Both the position numbers and the translations under genes were made by a program. Below, in pieces: positions 10,130 to 19,860 of a stretch of 64,000 nt of DNA. Each line of letters begins with the position of its first letter. Position 1 is the stretch's first letter. The stretch is from contig NZ_BAABGY010000005.1 of the NCBI RefSeq assembly GCF_039541815.1, positions 207,151 through 271,150 of the forward strand, given 5' to 3'. The notes beneath the pieces were generated by a model. The model was not told where the DNA came from. It saw only the letters and a list, made by a program, of their open reading frames with translations, and made no database searches. Origin of the DNA: Flavisolibacter amylovorans (GTDB lineage Bacteria; Bacteroidota; Bacteroidia; Chitinophagales; Chitinophagaceae).

Positions 10130-12301
10130 ATGCACATGCGCATCCTGTTTCTCGTCCTCTTCCTGCCCTTCCTGGCTGTAGCCCAGACCACGAAGCAGAT
10201 CACGATGGAGGACATCTACAAGAAAGGCACGTTCCGAAGCGAATTCGTTCCGGGCTTTGCCGGTGGCTCCGACGACAGCCTGTTCAACCCCAAGGACATC
10301 AAAGACACGGCCGGAAAGAACTTCAACACCGGCGATTACCAGGTGGCGGCCGACCGCAAGCGGATCCTTTTCTTCAACGGCCGCGAACCCATCTACCGCC
10401 GCTCTTCCAAGAGCAACGTGTACATCTACGATGTGGCTACGAAGAAGACCGTTCCGCTCACCAAGGGCAAAGTGCTCCACCCGACCATCTCGCCCGACGG
10501 CTCCAAGGTGGCCTATGTGTTCGAGAACAATTTGTATATCTACGACTTCGCCAACGCCGCCACTATCCAGGTCACGACCGACGGCAAGTGGAACCACATC
10601 ATCAACGGCAACTGCGACTGGGTATACGAAGAGGAGTTCGAATTCAGCCGCGCCTTCGAGTGGAGCCCCAACAGCAAGTACCTCGCGTACTATAAGTTCG
10701 ACGAGACCAACGTGAAGGAGTACCAATTCACGGTGTACGACTCGGCCTACAACCGCCAGTACGGCTACAAGTACCCCAAGGCCGGCGACAACAACTCCAA
10801 AGTGCAGATCCGCCTCTACGACCTTGCCACCCGCAAGGACGTGCCCGCGCAGTACGAGCAGGGCGACATCTACATCCCCCGTATCAAGTGGACGCAGGAC
10901 GCCAATAACCGCCTCGTGGTGTTCTGGCTCAACCGCCACCAGAACGACCTGCGCCTCATGCTCACCAACCCGACCACCGGTGCCGCCACCGAGATGTACC
11001 GCGAGAAAAACAAGTACTTCGTGGAGATCAACGACAACTGGCAGTTCCTGAAAGACGGGAAGAGCTACCTGTTCACTTCCGAGATGAACGGCTACACGCA
11101 GCTCTATCGCTACAGCGTGGATGGTAAGGAGAAGATCCAGATCACGAAGGGTAAGTATGACATCGCCGATATCAACGGCGTGGACGAGAAGAACCGCCTC
11201 GTGTATTATACGCTGGCCTACCCCACGCCTATGGACCGCAACCTGTTCGTTTCCGACCTCGACGGCAAGAACACGAAGCAGATCACGCAGGGCACGGGCA
11301 CGCACCGCGTGGAGCTGAAGGAAGATTTCACGCAGTTCATGGACTACTACTCCAACATCAACACGCCGCAGGTGGTGTCGCTGTATGACCTGAAGAAGGA
11401 CAAGGCGACCCTGAACAAGGTGGTCAACGAGAACAAGAAGCTGCAGAACACGCTCGCTGAGTTCGGAGTGGGTAAAACGGAGTTCATCCGCGTGCCCAAC
11501 TCGAAGGGCGACACGCTCAACGGCTGGATGCTGAAGCCCGCCAACTTCGACCCCAACAAGAAGTATCCCGTGATCTTCTGCAACTACGGCGGCCCCGGCT
11601 CTCAGCAGGTGGCCAACCGCTTCGGCGCCACTTCCATGTGGCACCAGATGCTGGCCCAGCGCGGCTTCATCGTGGTCAGCGTCGACAACACCGGCACCGG
11701 CTTCCGCGGCGAGGAATTCAAGAAGAAGACCTACCTGCAGCTCGGTAAGTTCGAGATCGAAGACCAGATCGACGCCGCCAAGTGGATGCAGAAAATGCCC
11801 TTCGTAGATCCCAAGAGCATCGGCCACTGGGGCTGGAGCTTCGGCGGCTTCATGAGCTCGCTGGCCATCACCAAGGGCAACGAGACCTTCTCCGCTGCCG
11901 TGGCCGTGGCCCCGGTAACGAGCTGGCGCTTTTACGATAACATCTACACCGAGCGCTACATGCGTACGCCCCAGGAGAACAAGGCCGGCTACGACGACAA
12001 CGCGCCGATCAACTTCGTGAATAAGATCAAGGGTAAGTACCTCCTCATCCACGGCACCGCCGACGATAACGTGCACTTCCAGAACAGCACGCAGATGATC
12101 TCGGCCCTTATCAAGGCCAACGTGGACTTCGAGACGATGTACTACCCCAACAAGAATCACGGCATCGGTGGCCAGGGCGACAACACGACCTTCCACATCT
12201 GGAGCAAGATGACCAACTGGATCTTCGACAACCTCGGTAACGAGAACGTCAATAAATCGCATGTGGGCAACGCCATCAATGCGCCGAAAAAAGAGTTTTA
12301 A
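10130..12301 (+). CDS. Dipeptidyl peptidase IV (S9B family)
   Basis: A 723-residue exported serine protease that removes Xaa-Pro dipeptides from peptides in the periplasm. A short signal peptide ends at about residue 18 (LAVAQ). The N-terminal beta-propeller (about 40-480) contains DWVYEEEF with Glu167-Glu168, the pair that binds the substrate amino terminus in DPP IV. The C-terminal alpha/beta hydrolase domain has Ser570 in GWSFGG, the Asp in GTADDNVHF and the His in KNHGIGG. Length and motif order fit S9B. An alternative ATG two codons downstream is possible. A terminator follows closely. Confidence 0.93.
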   Translation: MHMRILFLVLFLPFLAVAQTTKQITMEDIYKKGTFRSEFVPGFAGGSDDSLFNPKDIKDTAGKNFNTGDYQVAADRKRILFFNGREPIYRRSSKSNVYIYDVATKKTVPLTKGKVLHPTISPDGSKVAYVFENNLYIYDFANAATIQVTTDGKWNHIINGNCDWVYEEEFEFSRAFEWSPNSKYLAYYKFDETNVKEYQFTVYDSAYNRQYGYKYPKAGDNNSKVQIRLYDLATRKDVPAQYEQGDIYIPRIKWTQDANNRLVVFWLNRHQNDLRLMLTNPTTGAATEMYREKNKYFVEINDNWQFLKDGKSYLFTSEMNGYTQLYRYSVDGKEKIQITKGKYDIADINGVDEKNRLVYYTLAYPTPMDRNLFVSDLDGKNTKQITQGTGTHRVELKEDFTQFMDYYSNINTPQVVSLYDLKKDKATLNKVVNENKKLQNTLAEFGVGKTEFIRVPNSKGDTLNGWMLKPANFDPNKKYPVIFCNYGGPGSQQVANRFGATSMWHQMLAQRGFIVVSVDNTGTGFRGEEFKKKTYLQLGKFEIEDQIDAAKWMQKMPFVDPKSIGHWGWSFGGFMSSLAITKGNETFSAAVAVAPVTSWRFYDNIYTERYMRTPQENKAGYDDNAPINFVNKIKGKYLLIHGTADDNVHFQNSTQMISALIKANVDFETMYYPNKNHGIGGQGDNTTFHIWSKMTNWIFDNLGNENVNKSHVGNAINAPKKEF

Positions 12302-12321
12302 GTAACTTCACGCTTTTTGGA

Positions 12322-12353
12322 AGAGGCCTCCCGCAAGGGAGGTCTCTTTTTTT
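12322..12353 (+). terminator. Terminator of the DPP IV gene
   Basis: An 11-bp stem (AGAGGCCTCCC with one G-U pair) closes on a GCAA tetraloop and is followed by six T. Confidence 0.92.
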
Positions 12354-12376
12354 GTGTCCTGCCTGCGGCAGGAGCG

Positions 12377-12544
12377 TTCACGCAGCGGCGCGGCGGAGGG
12401 CGACGCAGCGCTTTTTACGCGACGGTTACTCATCTCACCGAAGTAACACCCGTCATTTACATTGACACCGTCTGCAGAAAGCGGGAAGGAGCCAGGCGTG
12501 CATTAGTTTTCGCCGCGTCGCCCTCCGCCGCGCCGCCGCGTGAA
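12377..12544. repeat. MITE-like element with 34-bp inverted ends
   Basis: The arms at 12377-12410 and 12511-12544 are inverted copies that match at 32 of 34 bases and begin TTCACGCAGCGGCGCGGCGG. They enclose 100 bases with no reading frame. A related pair of arms lies inside the accD-accA composite at 60301-60483. The element fills most of the 351-base gap between DPP IV and icd. Confidence 0.85.
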
Positions 12545-12611
12545 AAAGAGAGCGCAGCGAACACTCCGTAATCGTTTGCGCTCTTTTTAGGCCCTGAAAA
12601 CGGTGAATTCT

Positions 12612-12619
12612 TACCTTCG
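12612..12619 (+). promoter_or_regulatory. -7 box of icd
   Basis: TACCTTCG lies 33 bases upstream of the icd ATG. A T-rich stretch at 12584-12589 may serve as a weak -33 element. Confidence 0.45.
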
Positions 12620-12652
12620 GCCATTATTTGACCAAAATCACCGCATTTTACC

Positions 12653-13885
12653 ATGAGCCAGAAGATCAAAGTAGCCAACCCGGTTGTAGAGCTGGATGGC
12701 GATGAAATGACCCGAATTATCTGGAAGTTCATCAAGGACAAACTGATCCTGCCCTATATCGAAGTAGACATTAAATACTATGACCTCGGCATCGAGTACC
12801 GCGACCAGACCAACGACCAGGTGACGATCGACGCGGCCAATGCCATCCGGCAATACGGCGTGGGCATCAAGTGCGCCACGATCACCCCCGATGAGGACCG
12901 CGTGAAGGAGTTTAACCTGAAGCAAATGTGGAAGAGCCCCAACGGCACCATCCGCAATATCCTCGACGGCACCGTGTTCCGCGAGCCGATCGTGATCAAC
13001 AATATCCCCCGCCTTGTCACCAACTGGGACGCACCCATCATCGTGGGCCGTCATGCCTTCGGCGACCAGTATCGAGCCACCGACTTCGTAACGAAGGGCA
13101 AAGGCAAGCTCACCGTGAAGTTCGAAGGCGAGAACGGTGAAGTAAGCGAGCACGTGGTGTACAACTTCCAGGGCGACGGCGTTGCCCTCACGATGTACAA
13201 CACCGACGAGTCGATCAAAGGCTTCGCGCACAGCTGCTTCAACATGGCGCTCAGCAAAGGCTGGCCGCTCTACCTGTCGACCAAGAACACCATCCTGAAG
13301 AAATACGATGGCCGCTTCAAGGACATCTTCGAAGAAATCTACCAAAACGATTACAAGGCGAAGTTTGCCGAGAAGGGCATCACCTACGAGCACCGCCTCA
13401 TCGACGACATGGTAGCCTCCGCCCTCAAGTGGAACGGCAATTTCGTGTGGGCCTGTAAGAACTACGACGGCGATGTGCAGAGCGATACCGTAGCACAAGG
13501 CTTCGGCTCGCTCGGCCTCATGACCTCTGTTCTGGTAACGCCCGACGGTAAGACGATGGAAGCCGAGGCTGCCCACGGTACCGTGACCCGCCACTACCGC
13601 GAGCACCAGAAGGGCCGCCCCACGTCGACGAACCCCATCGCCTCCATCTTCGCGTGGACCCGCGGCCTTGCCTTCCGGGGCAAGCTCGATGGCAACCAGG
13701 AGCTGATCGACTTCTGCAACGCCCTCGAAGCGGTGTGCATCGAAACCGTGGAAAGCGGCAAGATGACCAAGGACCTCGCCCTCACCATCAACCCGGGCAA
13801 GGCCGAGCACGGTAAAGACTTCCTCTACACCGAGGAGTTCCTCGAGGCCATCGACCAGAACCTGAAAGCCAAGATGGGTAAGTAG
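12653..13885 (+). CDS. icd: Isocitrate dehydrogenase, NADP-dependent
   Basis: A 410-residue TCA-cycle enzyme that converts isocitrate to 2-oxoglutarate and CO2. It belongs to the homodimeric type shared with eukaryotic cytosolic and mitochondrial IDH and not to the E. coli type. This is shown by the start KIKVANPVVELDGDEMTRII, the substrate-binding KSPNGTIRNILDGTVFREPI region, NYDGDVQSD with metal-binding aspartates, and EAAHGTVTRHYREHQKG at the NADP site. Length is typical. It is transcribed alone. Directly after the stop codon comes an 8-base ATGTGCTA array, then a strong bidirectional terminator. Confidence 0.96.
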   Translation: MSQKIKVANPVVELDGDEMTRIIWKFIKDKLILPYIEVDIKYYDLGIEYRDQTNDQVTIDAANAIRQYGVGIKCATITPDEDRVKEFNLKQMWKSPNGTIRNILDGTVFREPIVINNIPRLVTNWDAPIIVGRHAFGDQYRATDFVTKGKGKLTVKFEGENGEVSEHVVYNFQGDGVALTMYNTDESIKGFAHSCFNMALSKGWPLYLSTKNTILKKYDGRFKDIFEEIYQNDYKAKFAEKGITYEHRLIDDMVASALKWNGNFVWACKNYDGDVQSDTVAQGFGSLGLMTSVLVTPDGKTMEAEAAHGTVTRHYREHQKGRPTSTNPIASIFAWTRGLAFRGKLDGNQELIDFCNALEAVCIETVESGKMTKDLALTINPGKAEHGKDFLYTEEFLEAIDQNLKAKMGK

Positions 13886-13887
13886 GA

Positions 13888-13921
13888 ATGTGCTAATGTG
13901 CTAATGGGGTAATGTGCTAAT
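13888..13921. repeat. Octad array ATGTGCTA after icd
   Basis: Four 8-base units (ATGTGCTA, ATGTGCTA, ATGGGGTA, ATGTGCTA) begin two bases after the icd stop codon. The inverse of the same array sits at the 3' end of mqnE (19861-19890). Confidence 0.85.
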
Positions 13922-13965
13922 AGGTTTCCGAAAGCACGAACTGTTCCCTCTAGTATCGAATATAT

Positions 13966-13996
13966 AAAAGCGCCCCGCAATGCGGGGCGCTTTTTT
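13966..13996. terminator. Bidirectional terminator between icd and the LamG gene
   Basis: The 9-bp stem GCGCCCCGC/GCGGGGCGC with loop AAT is flanked by A4 and T6. Confidence 0.92.
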
Positions 13997-14018
13997 GGGG
14001 GAACCGGGTAGCAGCGGG

Positions 14019-17000
14019 CTACTGTTTATAGAAACGCTCGAAGTGGGTTTTGCCGTCCCGGTTGCTGATCACCGCGATGAGATACACACCGGGAACGAGG
14101 TGGCCGACAGCCAGCTGCTCCGTACGGCGAAGCACGCGTTTTGTGTCCATTTCCTGGCCAGCGACGGTACTGATGCGGATGATATCCCCCACGACCAATC
14201 CATCAATGGTTAAGAAGTCCGCGGCCGGGTTGGGATACACGCGAACGGCCTTCATCCCGCACCCGCTGCGGCTGACCACCGGGCTATACTTGCTGCTGCC
14301 ATCCTGATCGACCATCTGCAACCGGTAAATGTTCGTTCCTTCTGCCGGCTGCATATCCGTATAGCGATACCGAGACCCCGCTGCGCTGTTCGTCGCCCGG
14401 GTCGTGCCGATCGTTTCGAAGCGTATGCCGTCTGCACTTCGCTGGATCGCAAAACGATCGGCGTTGGATTCGAATAGGGTATGCCAATGCAGTTCCACCC
14501 GGCAACCCTGCAACGACGCCGCAAACCCGGCAAGCGTAACCGGCAGCGGGCCGCTCATGGTTTTTGCGAAGAAGCCGCTGAAACCGGCTACGGCGAAGCT
14601 CACTTCCCAGCGCGCCGCTGCGGCGTTCCATACAATATCGGTATCCGCGGGGTCGATGGTGAGGGGTGTACCCGCCGGGTAGGTATCTGGCAGGCCGCTG
14701 CCGTCGCTGCTTACCCCGCTGCGCTTTTCGATCCGCAGGTTGGCAATGCCCGGGGCATCGCCGGGGAAGCGCGGCAGCTTCAGGGTGTTGACCGCGTTGA
14801 AATCATCGAACTCGTTTTGAGTAAAATACAGGGTCACGGTGCCGGTGGCCGCTCCAGCGTCAGTGGCGGGGGTGATCTCGTAATGGCGCTTCACGTATTG
14901 CGCCGGCTGGGCCGATTCGATCCACACCTTACCGGTGGTACTTGAATTGATCGGGAAGGATCCGGAAGGCGTTACCGTAGCGATGACATCGGAACACTCC
15001 GTACCGAAGGAGGTGGCCTGACCCGCCACAACGCGCACCTGTATGGCGTTGGCCGCCGCCAACGCTGAGGGCATGCTGGTGGTGCCGGCACCGCCGCTCA
15101 CCCAGTTGCTCGCAGTGCCGCTGAGGGCGAAGCCCGAGAGATCGCCGTGGTTGCCATTGCCGGAGGCGTCGGTAGCCGTGTTGACCGCATCAAGCGTGCC
15201 GGCGAGGTGGAGGTTCACCAGAAGGTTGGGGTCGGGCCGGGTGATACGGCAATGCAGGCGTGCCTGGATCTCCGGCTGGGTGAGCACGCGGTTCCAAAGC
15301 CGGAAGTCGTTGAGCCGGCCGGCAAAGGGAAGGGAAGCTCCGCGACTGCCTACTACCAGCGCACCCGTGTTGGCTACGGGAAGGGTGGTCAGGGGGGCGG
15401 TGCCGTTGTTGGTGAGGGTTACCTCGACGCCGTTGACGTACATCCTGGCAACACCGATCGTGGGGTCGTAGGCGCAGGCGATATGGGTCCACACGTTTTG
15501 CGTAATGGTGTTTGGTGGCGCATCGAGGTAAACGCCCGGTGCCGGGATAAACCGGATGCTGTTGCCTGCCGACAGATGGAGCTCCATGTTCTCGACTCCC
15601 CCCTTACTGCAAATAAAGTCGGCTAAAGAGGTGGTCCGGCTCCACCGCACCCACGACTCGATGGTGAAGCGCGTGGGGCTGAGCGCGGGCCTGCTGGGAA
15701 TGTTCACAAAGTCGTTGGTGCCGTCAAAATCGAGCGCTTCGGCTACGGGTGCAGCCGCCGCCGGACAGCTGCTACCGGATACCACCGGGCCGGCGCCCAT
15801 CCAGTTGGAGAAAACGTAGGATAAGGTAAAGTTGCGCAGCGAAGCATGGTTGTTATAACCTGAAGCATCGACGGCTGTTCGCGAAGCAGGATCACCCGAG
15901 TTGTCTTCTCCCGCAACTCCCTGGTTGAAGTGCAGGTTGAGCACGAGGTTGGTGGCCGAGCTGGGGATCTCGCAGTTCATCCGGGCGCGGATCTCCCAGG
16001 CGGCGAGGGCACGGTTCCAAAGGCGAAACTCTTCGAGCCGGCCGGCAAAGGGCAGGAAGCCGTTGCCGTTGCGGGCTCCAATGACGAACTGGCCGTTGTT
16101 ACGGCCGATAGGAGTGGTGAGGGGCGCTGTTCCATTGTTGGTGAGCGGCACCTCCACGCCGTTGACAAAAAGCCGGGCGGCGCCGATGGCAGGGTTGTAG
16201 GTGGCGGCAACGTGGGTCCAGGCAGACAGGGACGCCGGCAAGGTGTTGACCGGGCAATCAAGGTAGACACCCGGGGCGGGGATGAAGCGAATGCGGCCGC
16301 TGTCGCGGAGTTGGAGCTCCATGTTTTCGGTGCCTGCCTTGCTGCAAATGAAGTCGGCAAAAGTGGTGTTGCGGTTGCGCCGCATCCAGGTTTCCACGGT
16401 AAACTGGTTGAGTACGAGGCTCGGGTTATCCGCAACGACGAGTACCTCGTTAGTGCCCCCAAAGGAAAGGGTCTGGCCGGCCGTGGATTGTGGTGTTCCT
16501 GTGCAGACCGATATACGGGCGTACTTTTCCACGAATTCGTCGTAGATCACCCCATCCTTCAGGATGCGGTAGGTGAAGCGGGCCGGCAACACCCCGCCGG
16601 GAAAGAAGGAGGCCTGCAGTGGGTAGCTGTTGATCTGCAGCTGGCCACCGACGTTCAGGGTTACCGGATCAGAAAGTGTGCCCAGCACGGTGCCCGCAGT
16701 AACCGAATCCACCAGCGCCACCTGGTAGGTTCCGGGAGGCACCCATTCGTACCCCGCGATGAAGGTGCTGTCCGCGCAGAATTCTTTCGATTCTGCGAAG
16801 CGAACAACGAAGTCGGATCCCACGATCAAACCACGCAGCGAATGGCCCGAAGTCATTTTTGTTCCGAGCCGATTAACGACGAGGTGTACGCGGCTGTTTT
16901 CACGCACTGCCGATGTGTCGAGCGGAAAAGACTGTAGCGTAAGACTGCCTCCGCTTGTGGTAAAGTAGTTGGATACGCGTTGAACGGAATAGGTATTGTT

Positions 17001-17621
17001 TCGCTTCAGGATGGCATCCAGGTAATAGGTGCCGGCGCGGATGCCCGTTGCGGTTACCGAAACGGGGTCTCCTTCATTCATTTTCGTGGGGTAATGCTGG
17101 AGTGCGCCGAAGTCGGGCCATACACTAAAGTGGTAGGGTAGCAGGTAGTCGGGGCCGTAGCCGCTCAACCGGAGGATACAGTCATCGTACGGGAACCACG
17201 AATAATAGTAAATACCCGGCAGGGCCTCGAGACCCTGGTTGATCAACTGGAATGTGGCGTTGTAGGTATGCGGCTCAATATCGTCGCATTGAATCGGGTC
17301 GAGGAGACGTGGGAGGAAAGCAGCGGGCCGGCTTTCGATTCTACCGTTTAACCACATCCGGATACCGAGGTAATAATGTCGATCCGGTGTGAAGCATTCA
17401 TTCGTATTGGGTGGGTGTACCACCGTGTCGTTGACCGAGGCGGTAAACATGCCTCCTGGTCCATAGTCGCTCATATACAAGCTGTATGCGTTGGGCGGAA
17501 GTGTACTTCCCGCGGGCTGTGCGGCTGTTTTGAGACAGGTTCCGGCCAGCACCGCGAGCACGGCTGCCACACGAAATGCTTTTCGCACAAGCTGTTGCTG
17601 CTTCTTTCCGTTCATAAACAT
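14019..17621 (-). CDS. Large T9SS-secreted surface protein with two LamG domains
   Basis: About 1200 residues. The N-terminus is basic and then hydrophobic (VRKAFRVAAVLAVLAG), an export signal. Two concanavalin A/LamG-like domains (about residues 410-570 and 630-790) are close copies, each with an ADFICSK...EN element, IRFIPAPGVYLD and FAGRL..FRLWNR. The C-terminal 75 residues form a type IX secretion sorting domain beginning near VRVYPNPAADFLTIDG, so the protein should cross the outer membrane and be anchored or released. LamG domains suggest binding of glycans or host or substrate surfaces. The start is taken at 17621; an ATG six bases later is equally possible, while the reading frame further upstream lacks a signal peptide. 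It is divergent from a membrane regulator gene. Confidence 0.82.
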   Translation of the reverse strand: MFMNGKKQQQLVRKAFRVAAVLAVLAGTCLKTAAQPAGSTLPPNAYSLYMSDYGPGGMFTASVNDTVVHPPNTNECFTPDRHYYLGIRMWLNGRIESRPAAFLPRLLDPIQCDDIEPHTYNATFQLINQGLEALPGIYYYSWFPYDDCILRLSGYGPDYLLPYHFSVWPDFGALQHYPTKMNEGDPVSVTATGIRAGTYYLDAILKRNNTYSVQRVSNYFTTSGGSLTLQSFPLDTSAVRENSRVHLVVNRLGTKMTSGHSLRGLIVGSDFVVRFAESKEFCADSTFIAGYEWVPPGTYQVALVDSVTAGTVLGTLSDPVTLNVGGQLQINSYPLQASFFPGGVLPARFTYRILKDGVIYDEFVEKYARISVCTGTPQSTAGQTLSFGGTNEVLVVADNPSLVLNQFTVETWMRRNRNTTFADFICSKAGTENMELQLRDSGRIRFIPAPGVYLDCPVNTLPASLSAWTHVAATYNPAIGAARLFVNGVEVPLTNNGTAPLTTPIGRNNGQFVIGARNGNGFLPFAGRLEEFRLWNRALAAWEIRARMNCEIPSSATNLVLNLHFNQGVAGEDNSGDPASRTAVDASGYNNHASLRNFTLSYVFSNWMGAGPVVSGSSCPAAAAPVAEALDFDGTNDFVNIPSRPALSPTRFTIESWVRWSRTTSLADFICSKGGVENMELHLSAGNSIRFIPAPGVYLDAPPNTITQNVWTHIACAYDPTIGVARMYVNGVEVTLTNNGTAPLTTLPVANTGALVVGSRGASLPFAGRLNDFRLWNRVLTQPEIQARLHCRITRPDPNLLVNLHLAGTLDAVNTATDASGNGNHGDLSGFALSGTASNWVSGGAGTTSMPSALAAANAIQVRVVAGQATSFGTECSDVIATVTPSGSFPINSSTTGKVWIESAQPAQYVKRHYEITPATDAGAATGTVTLYFTQNEFDDFNAVNTLKLPRFPGDAPGIANLRIEKRSGVSSDGSGLPDTYPAGTPLTIDPADTDIVWNAAAARWEVSFAVAGFSGFFAKTMSGPLPVTLAGFAASLQGCRVELHWHTLFESNADRFAIQRSADGIRFETIGTTRATNSAAGSRYRYTDMQPAEGTNIYRLQMVDQDGSSKYSPVVSRSGCGMKAVRVYPNPAADFLTIDGLVVGDIIRISTVAGQEMDTKRVLRRTEQLAVGHLVPGVYLIAVISNRDGKTHFERFYKQ

Positions 17622-17903
17622 TGATCTCGAGCTTTTGCGGCAAGGTTTCGGGTCGGGCCGGTAAATTCCAAAAAAGGGAACCGGACAAAATCGGGACAGG
17701 TAGCGAAATCTGTTGATTATCAATCAGGTATTATTGCGTTTTTCTGCGAGGGCTTGCCTGTTTGCTCCTGCGGCAACATTTGTGTCGGGGCAGGCGCTTC
17801 CCACTTTTCTGTTGAGTTTTCGGACTGGAGTAACGCTTATGCTTAAACGAAAAAGAACCAATGGCTTTTTCCGCATCTTTGTCTTTAGAAAAGAGAGTAC
17901 GCA
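17622..17903. promoter_or_regulatory. Divergent promoter region, LamG gene and 7TM regulator
   Basis: This 282-base AT-richer gap separates two divergent start codons. CATCTTTG at about 17873-17880 resembles a -7 box for the regulator gene. The motif around 17710-17727 (TTGATTATCAATCAGG) nearly repeats a sequence at 41131-41146 upstream of parE. No RNA gene is apparent. Confidence 0.4.
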
Positions 17904-19637
17904 ATGATGCTCCGACCCCTGTTCTGTGTTTTCCTGAGCGTTGTGGCAATGGCGGCATCGGCCCAGGAAATTACTGCGCTCCGGATCTTTCCCGACACGG
18001 CAGCCGGCTTTGAAACGGTTTGTTCGCAAACGGCGCGCTTCACCGACCTGCCCGGCCAGGTGGCGGCAGGTCGGCACTGGCTGATGCTGGTGGTGGGCAA
18101 CACCTCCGCGCAAAGCGCCCCCGCGTACCTGTCTGTACGTCCCCAGTTCCGCACCGAGCTTTATGCCTACGATGCCGACAAAGGGCGGTGGTCGCGCACC
18201 ATCGCCGGCCTTGAAGTGGGAGCCAGTCGTCAACGAACCAGCCACCTTCGTTTGCAGGCGCGGCCGAACGGTACCGACACGTTCTTCGTGCGGGTGAGCA
18301 GCGGCCCGATCCGCAACGGGTCTGTGAGCATGCGCACGGTGCTGGAGCCGGCGGACCGCTTCGAAGCGAAAGAGCAGCAGCGCTACTGGGGCTGGCTGAT
18401 CACCCTGGCGGTGATGGGCGCCTTCTTCCTTTATAATCTTTACATCTACTTCATTTTCCGCGACCGCACTTTCCTGTATTTCCTGCTCATAGTGGCCAGC
18501 GGGATGACGTATATCACGGGCATCAACTGGTTTTTCAGCACCCTTGTCAAATGGCGGCTCGTTCGTGCAACCCTGACGGGGGATGGGATCCATTTTGTGG
18601 ATCAGAATTACCTCCTCGCCGATTTGTCGGCCGTCGGCGTGATCGTGGGTTTCGTGCTGCTGGCGCGGCAATACCTCCAGCTTCCGGAAAAACTACCCCG
18701 CCTCAACAGAATCCTCTCCGGTGCGACGGCCGCATTCGTCCTGCTAACGGTTTCCGGTAACCTGCTTACCTATTGCACGAAACACTTCGCACACCTATGG
18801 CTTAGCGTAGCCATCAATATATTCATTCTGGCGATTATTGCCTTGCTGCTGTCAGCTGCGGTCGTGTTGCACCGGAGGCAGTACCGCCCCGCCTTTTATT
18901 TTTTGCTGGCCAACGCCTTTCCCCTGATGGTGGTGGCTTTGCTTGCCTTCCGCCTTGCCCTCGACAGTCACCTCCTGAGCGAAGAAGCATTGCCACTTCC
19001 GAATATCGCCATCCTGTCGCATGCGCTCACCTTCGCCATCGCCCTGGTAGCCCGGATCAACCTGCTGAAAAAGGAGCTCGATCAAAAACACCACGAGGTG
19101 TACCAGCTCACCTGTCAAAACGAGCAGCTCGCCGGCCGCAATGCCAACATTGTGCTGGAAATCGAACGCATTCAGCAACTGATGGCCGCCGAAAAAGACC
19201 AGAACAGCCAGCTCCAATACCAGTTGGAGGCCAATCAGCGCGAGCTGGCGTCGAACGCGGTGCAACTGCAACAAAAGCAGGAATTGCTCTCCGGCCTGCA
19301 ACGGCAGCTTTCGCAGCTGGGCAGCGGCGGTCGAAAATCGGAGGAGGCATTGCAGCAGATCCGCGCCGCCCTTCAGAACAATGGCCAGCTGAATTCAGAG
19401 TGGGAGAAATTCAAGCTGCACTTCGAACAGGTGCACCCGTCTTTTTTCACTGAGTTGCTGGCCCGTTTCCCCGACCTGACGCCCTATGAGATCCGCCTTT
19501 CGGCCTACCTGCACCTGAATCTTTCCGCAAAAGAGATCGCCCTGCTGCTGAACATCGCACCCGATAGCGTATACAAAGCCAAGACCCGGCTGAAGAAGAA
19601 ACTGGGAGAGGGGCGAGTGGACACAACAGCCACCTGA
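17904..19637 (+). CDS. 7TMR-DISM membrane sensor with C-terminal LuxR-like HTH
   Basis: A 577-residue one-protein signalling system. In order: a signal peptide (cut near ASAQ21), an extracytoplasmic sensory domain (about 25-155) of the 7TMR-DISM type, seven membrane helices (about 163-375), a long coiled coil rich in Gln and Glu (about 385-490), and a C-terminal helix-turn-helix. The HTH lies at about 525-570 (LTPYEIRLSAYLHLNLSAKE then IALLLNIAPDSVYKAKTRLK). There is no kinase, cyclase or GGDEF domain, so the output is probably DNA binding from the membrane or after proteolysis; this is inference. It is divergent from the LamG/T9SS gene, a likely target. No terminator was seen directly after it. 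Confidence 0.85.
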   Translation: MMLRPLFCVFLSVVAMAASAQEITALRIFPDTAAGFETVCSQTARFTDLPGQVAAGRHWLMLVVGNTSAQSAPAYLSVRPQFRTELYAYDADKGRWSRTIAGLEVGASRQRTSHLRLQARPNGTDTFFVRVSSGPIRNGSVSMRTVLEPADRFEAKEQQRYWGWLITLAVMGAFFLYNLYIYFIFRDRTFLYFLLIVASGMTYITGINWFFSTLVKWRLVRATLTGDGIHFVDQNYLLADLSAVGVIVGFVLLARQYLQLPEKLPRLNRILSGATAAFVLLTVSGNLLTYCTKHFAHLWLSVAINIFILAIIALLLSAAVVLHRRQYRPAFYFLLANAFPLMVVALLAFRLALDSHLLSEEALPLPNIAILSHALTFAIALVARINLLKKELDQKHHEVYQLTCQNEQLAGRNANIVLEIERIQQLMAAEKDQNSQLQYQLEANQRELASNAVQLQQKQELLSGLQRQLSQLGSGGRKSEEALQQIRAALQNNGQLNSEWEKFKLHFEQVHPSFFTELLARFPDLTPYEIRLSAYLHLNLSAKEIALLLNIAPDSVYKAKTRLKKKLGEGRVDTTAT

Positions 19638-19820
19638 GCTCCATAGCTGTTCTCCGAAGCGCATACCGGGGTGATCGAACCAGTTAGCGCAGGGTTCGGT
19701 CGGTTGGGTGATTGGCCAGCTCGCAAGAAATAGCGCATCACATTGCAAGGCACTTTTCGTTTCCCCCGACCTTATCTATGGCTTTATTGAAAGCAATTTA
19801 GTTGCGCGGCGAAGCAGCAT

Positions 19821-19845
19821 AAAAAGAGCGTCCGCTGGGACGCTC
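19821..19845 (-). terminator. Terminator of mqnE
   Basis: On the minus strand GAGCGTCC and GGACGCTC pair around CAGC, followed by five T. Confidence 0.85.
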
Positions 19846-19860
19846 CTTCTCTATCAGCAA

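Noticed and set aside
19638..19820. Possible tRNA-like sequence around GGTTCGATCACC on the minus strand
   Set aside because: No acceptor stem, anticodon arm or CCA-side pairing could be drawn around it.
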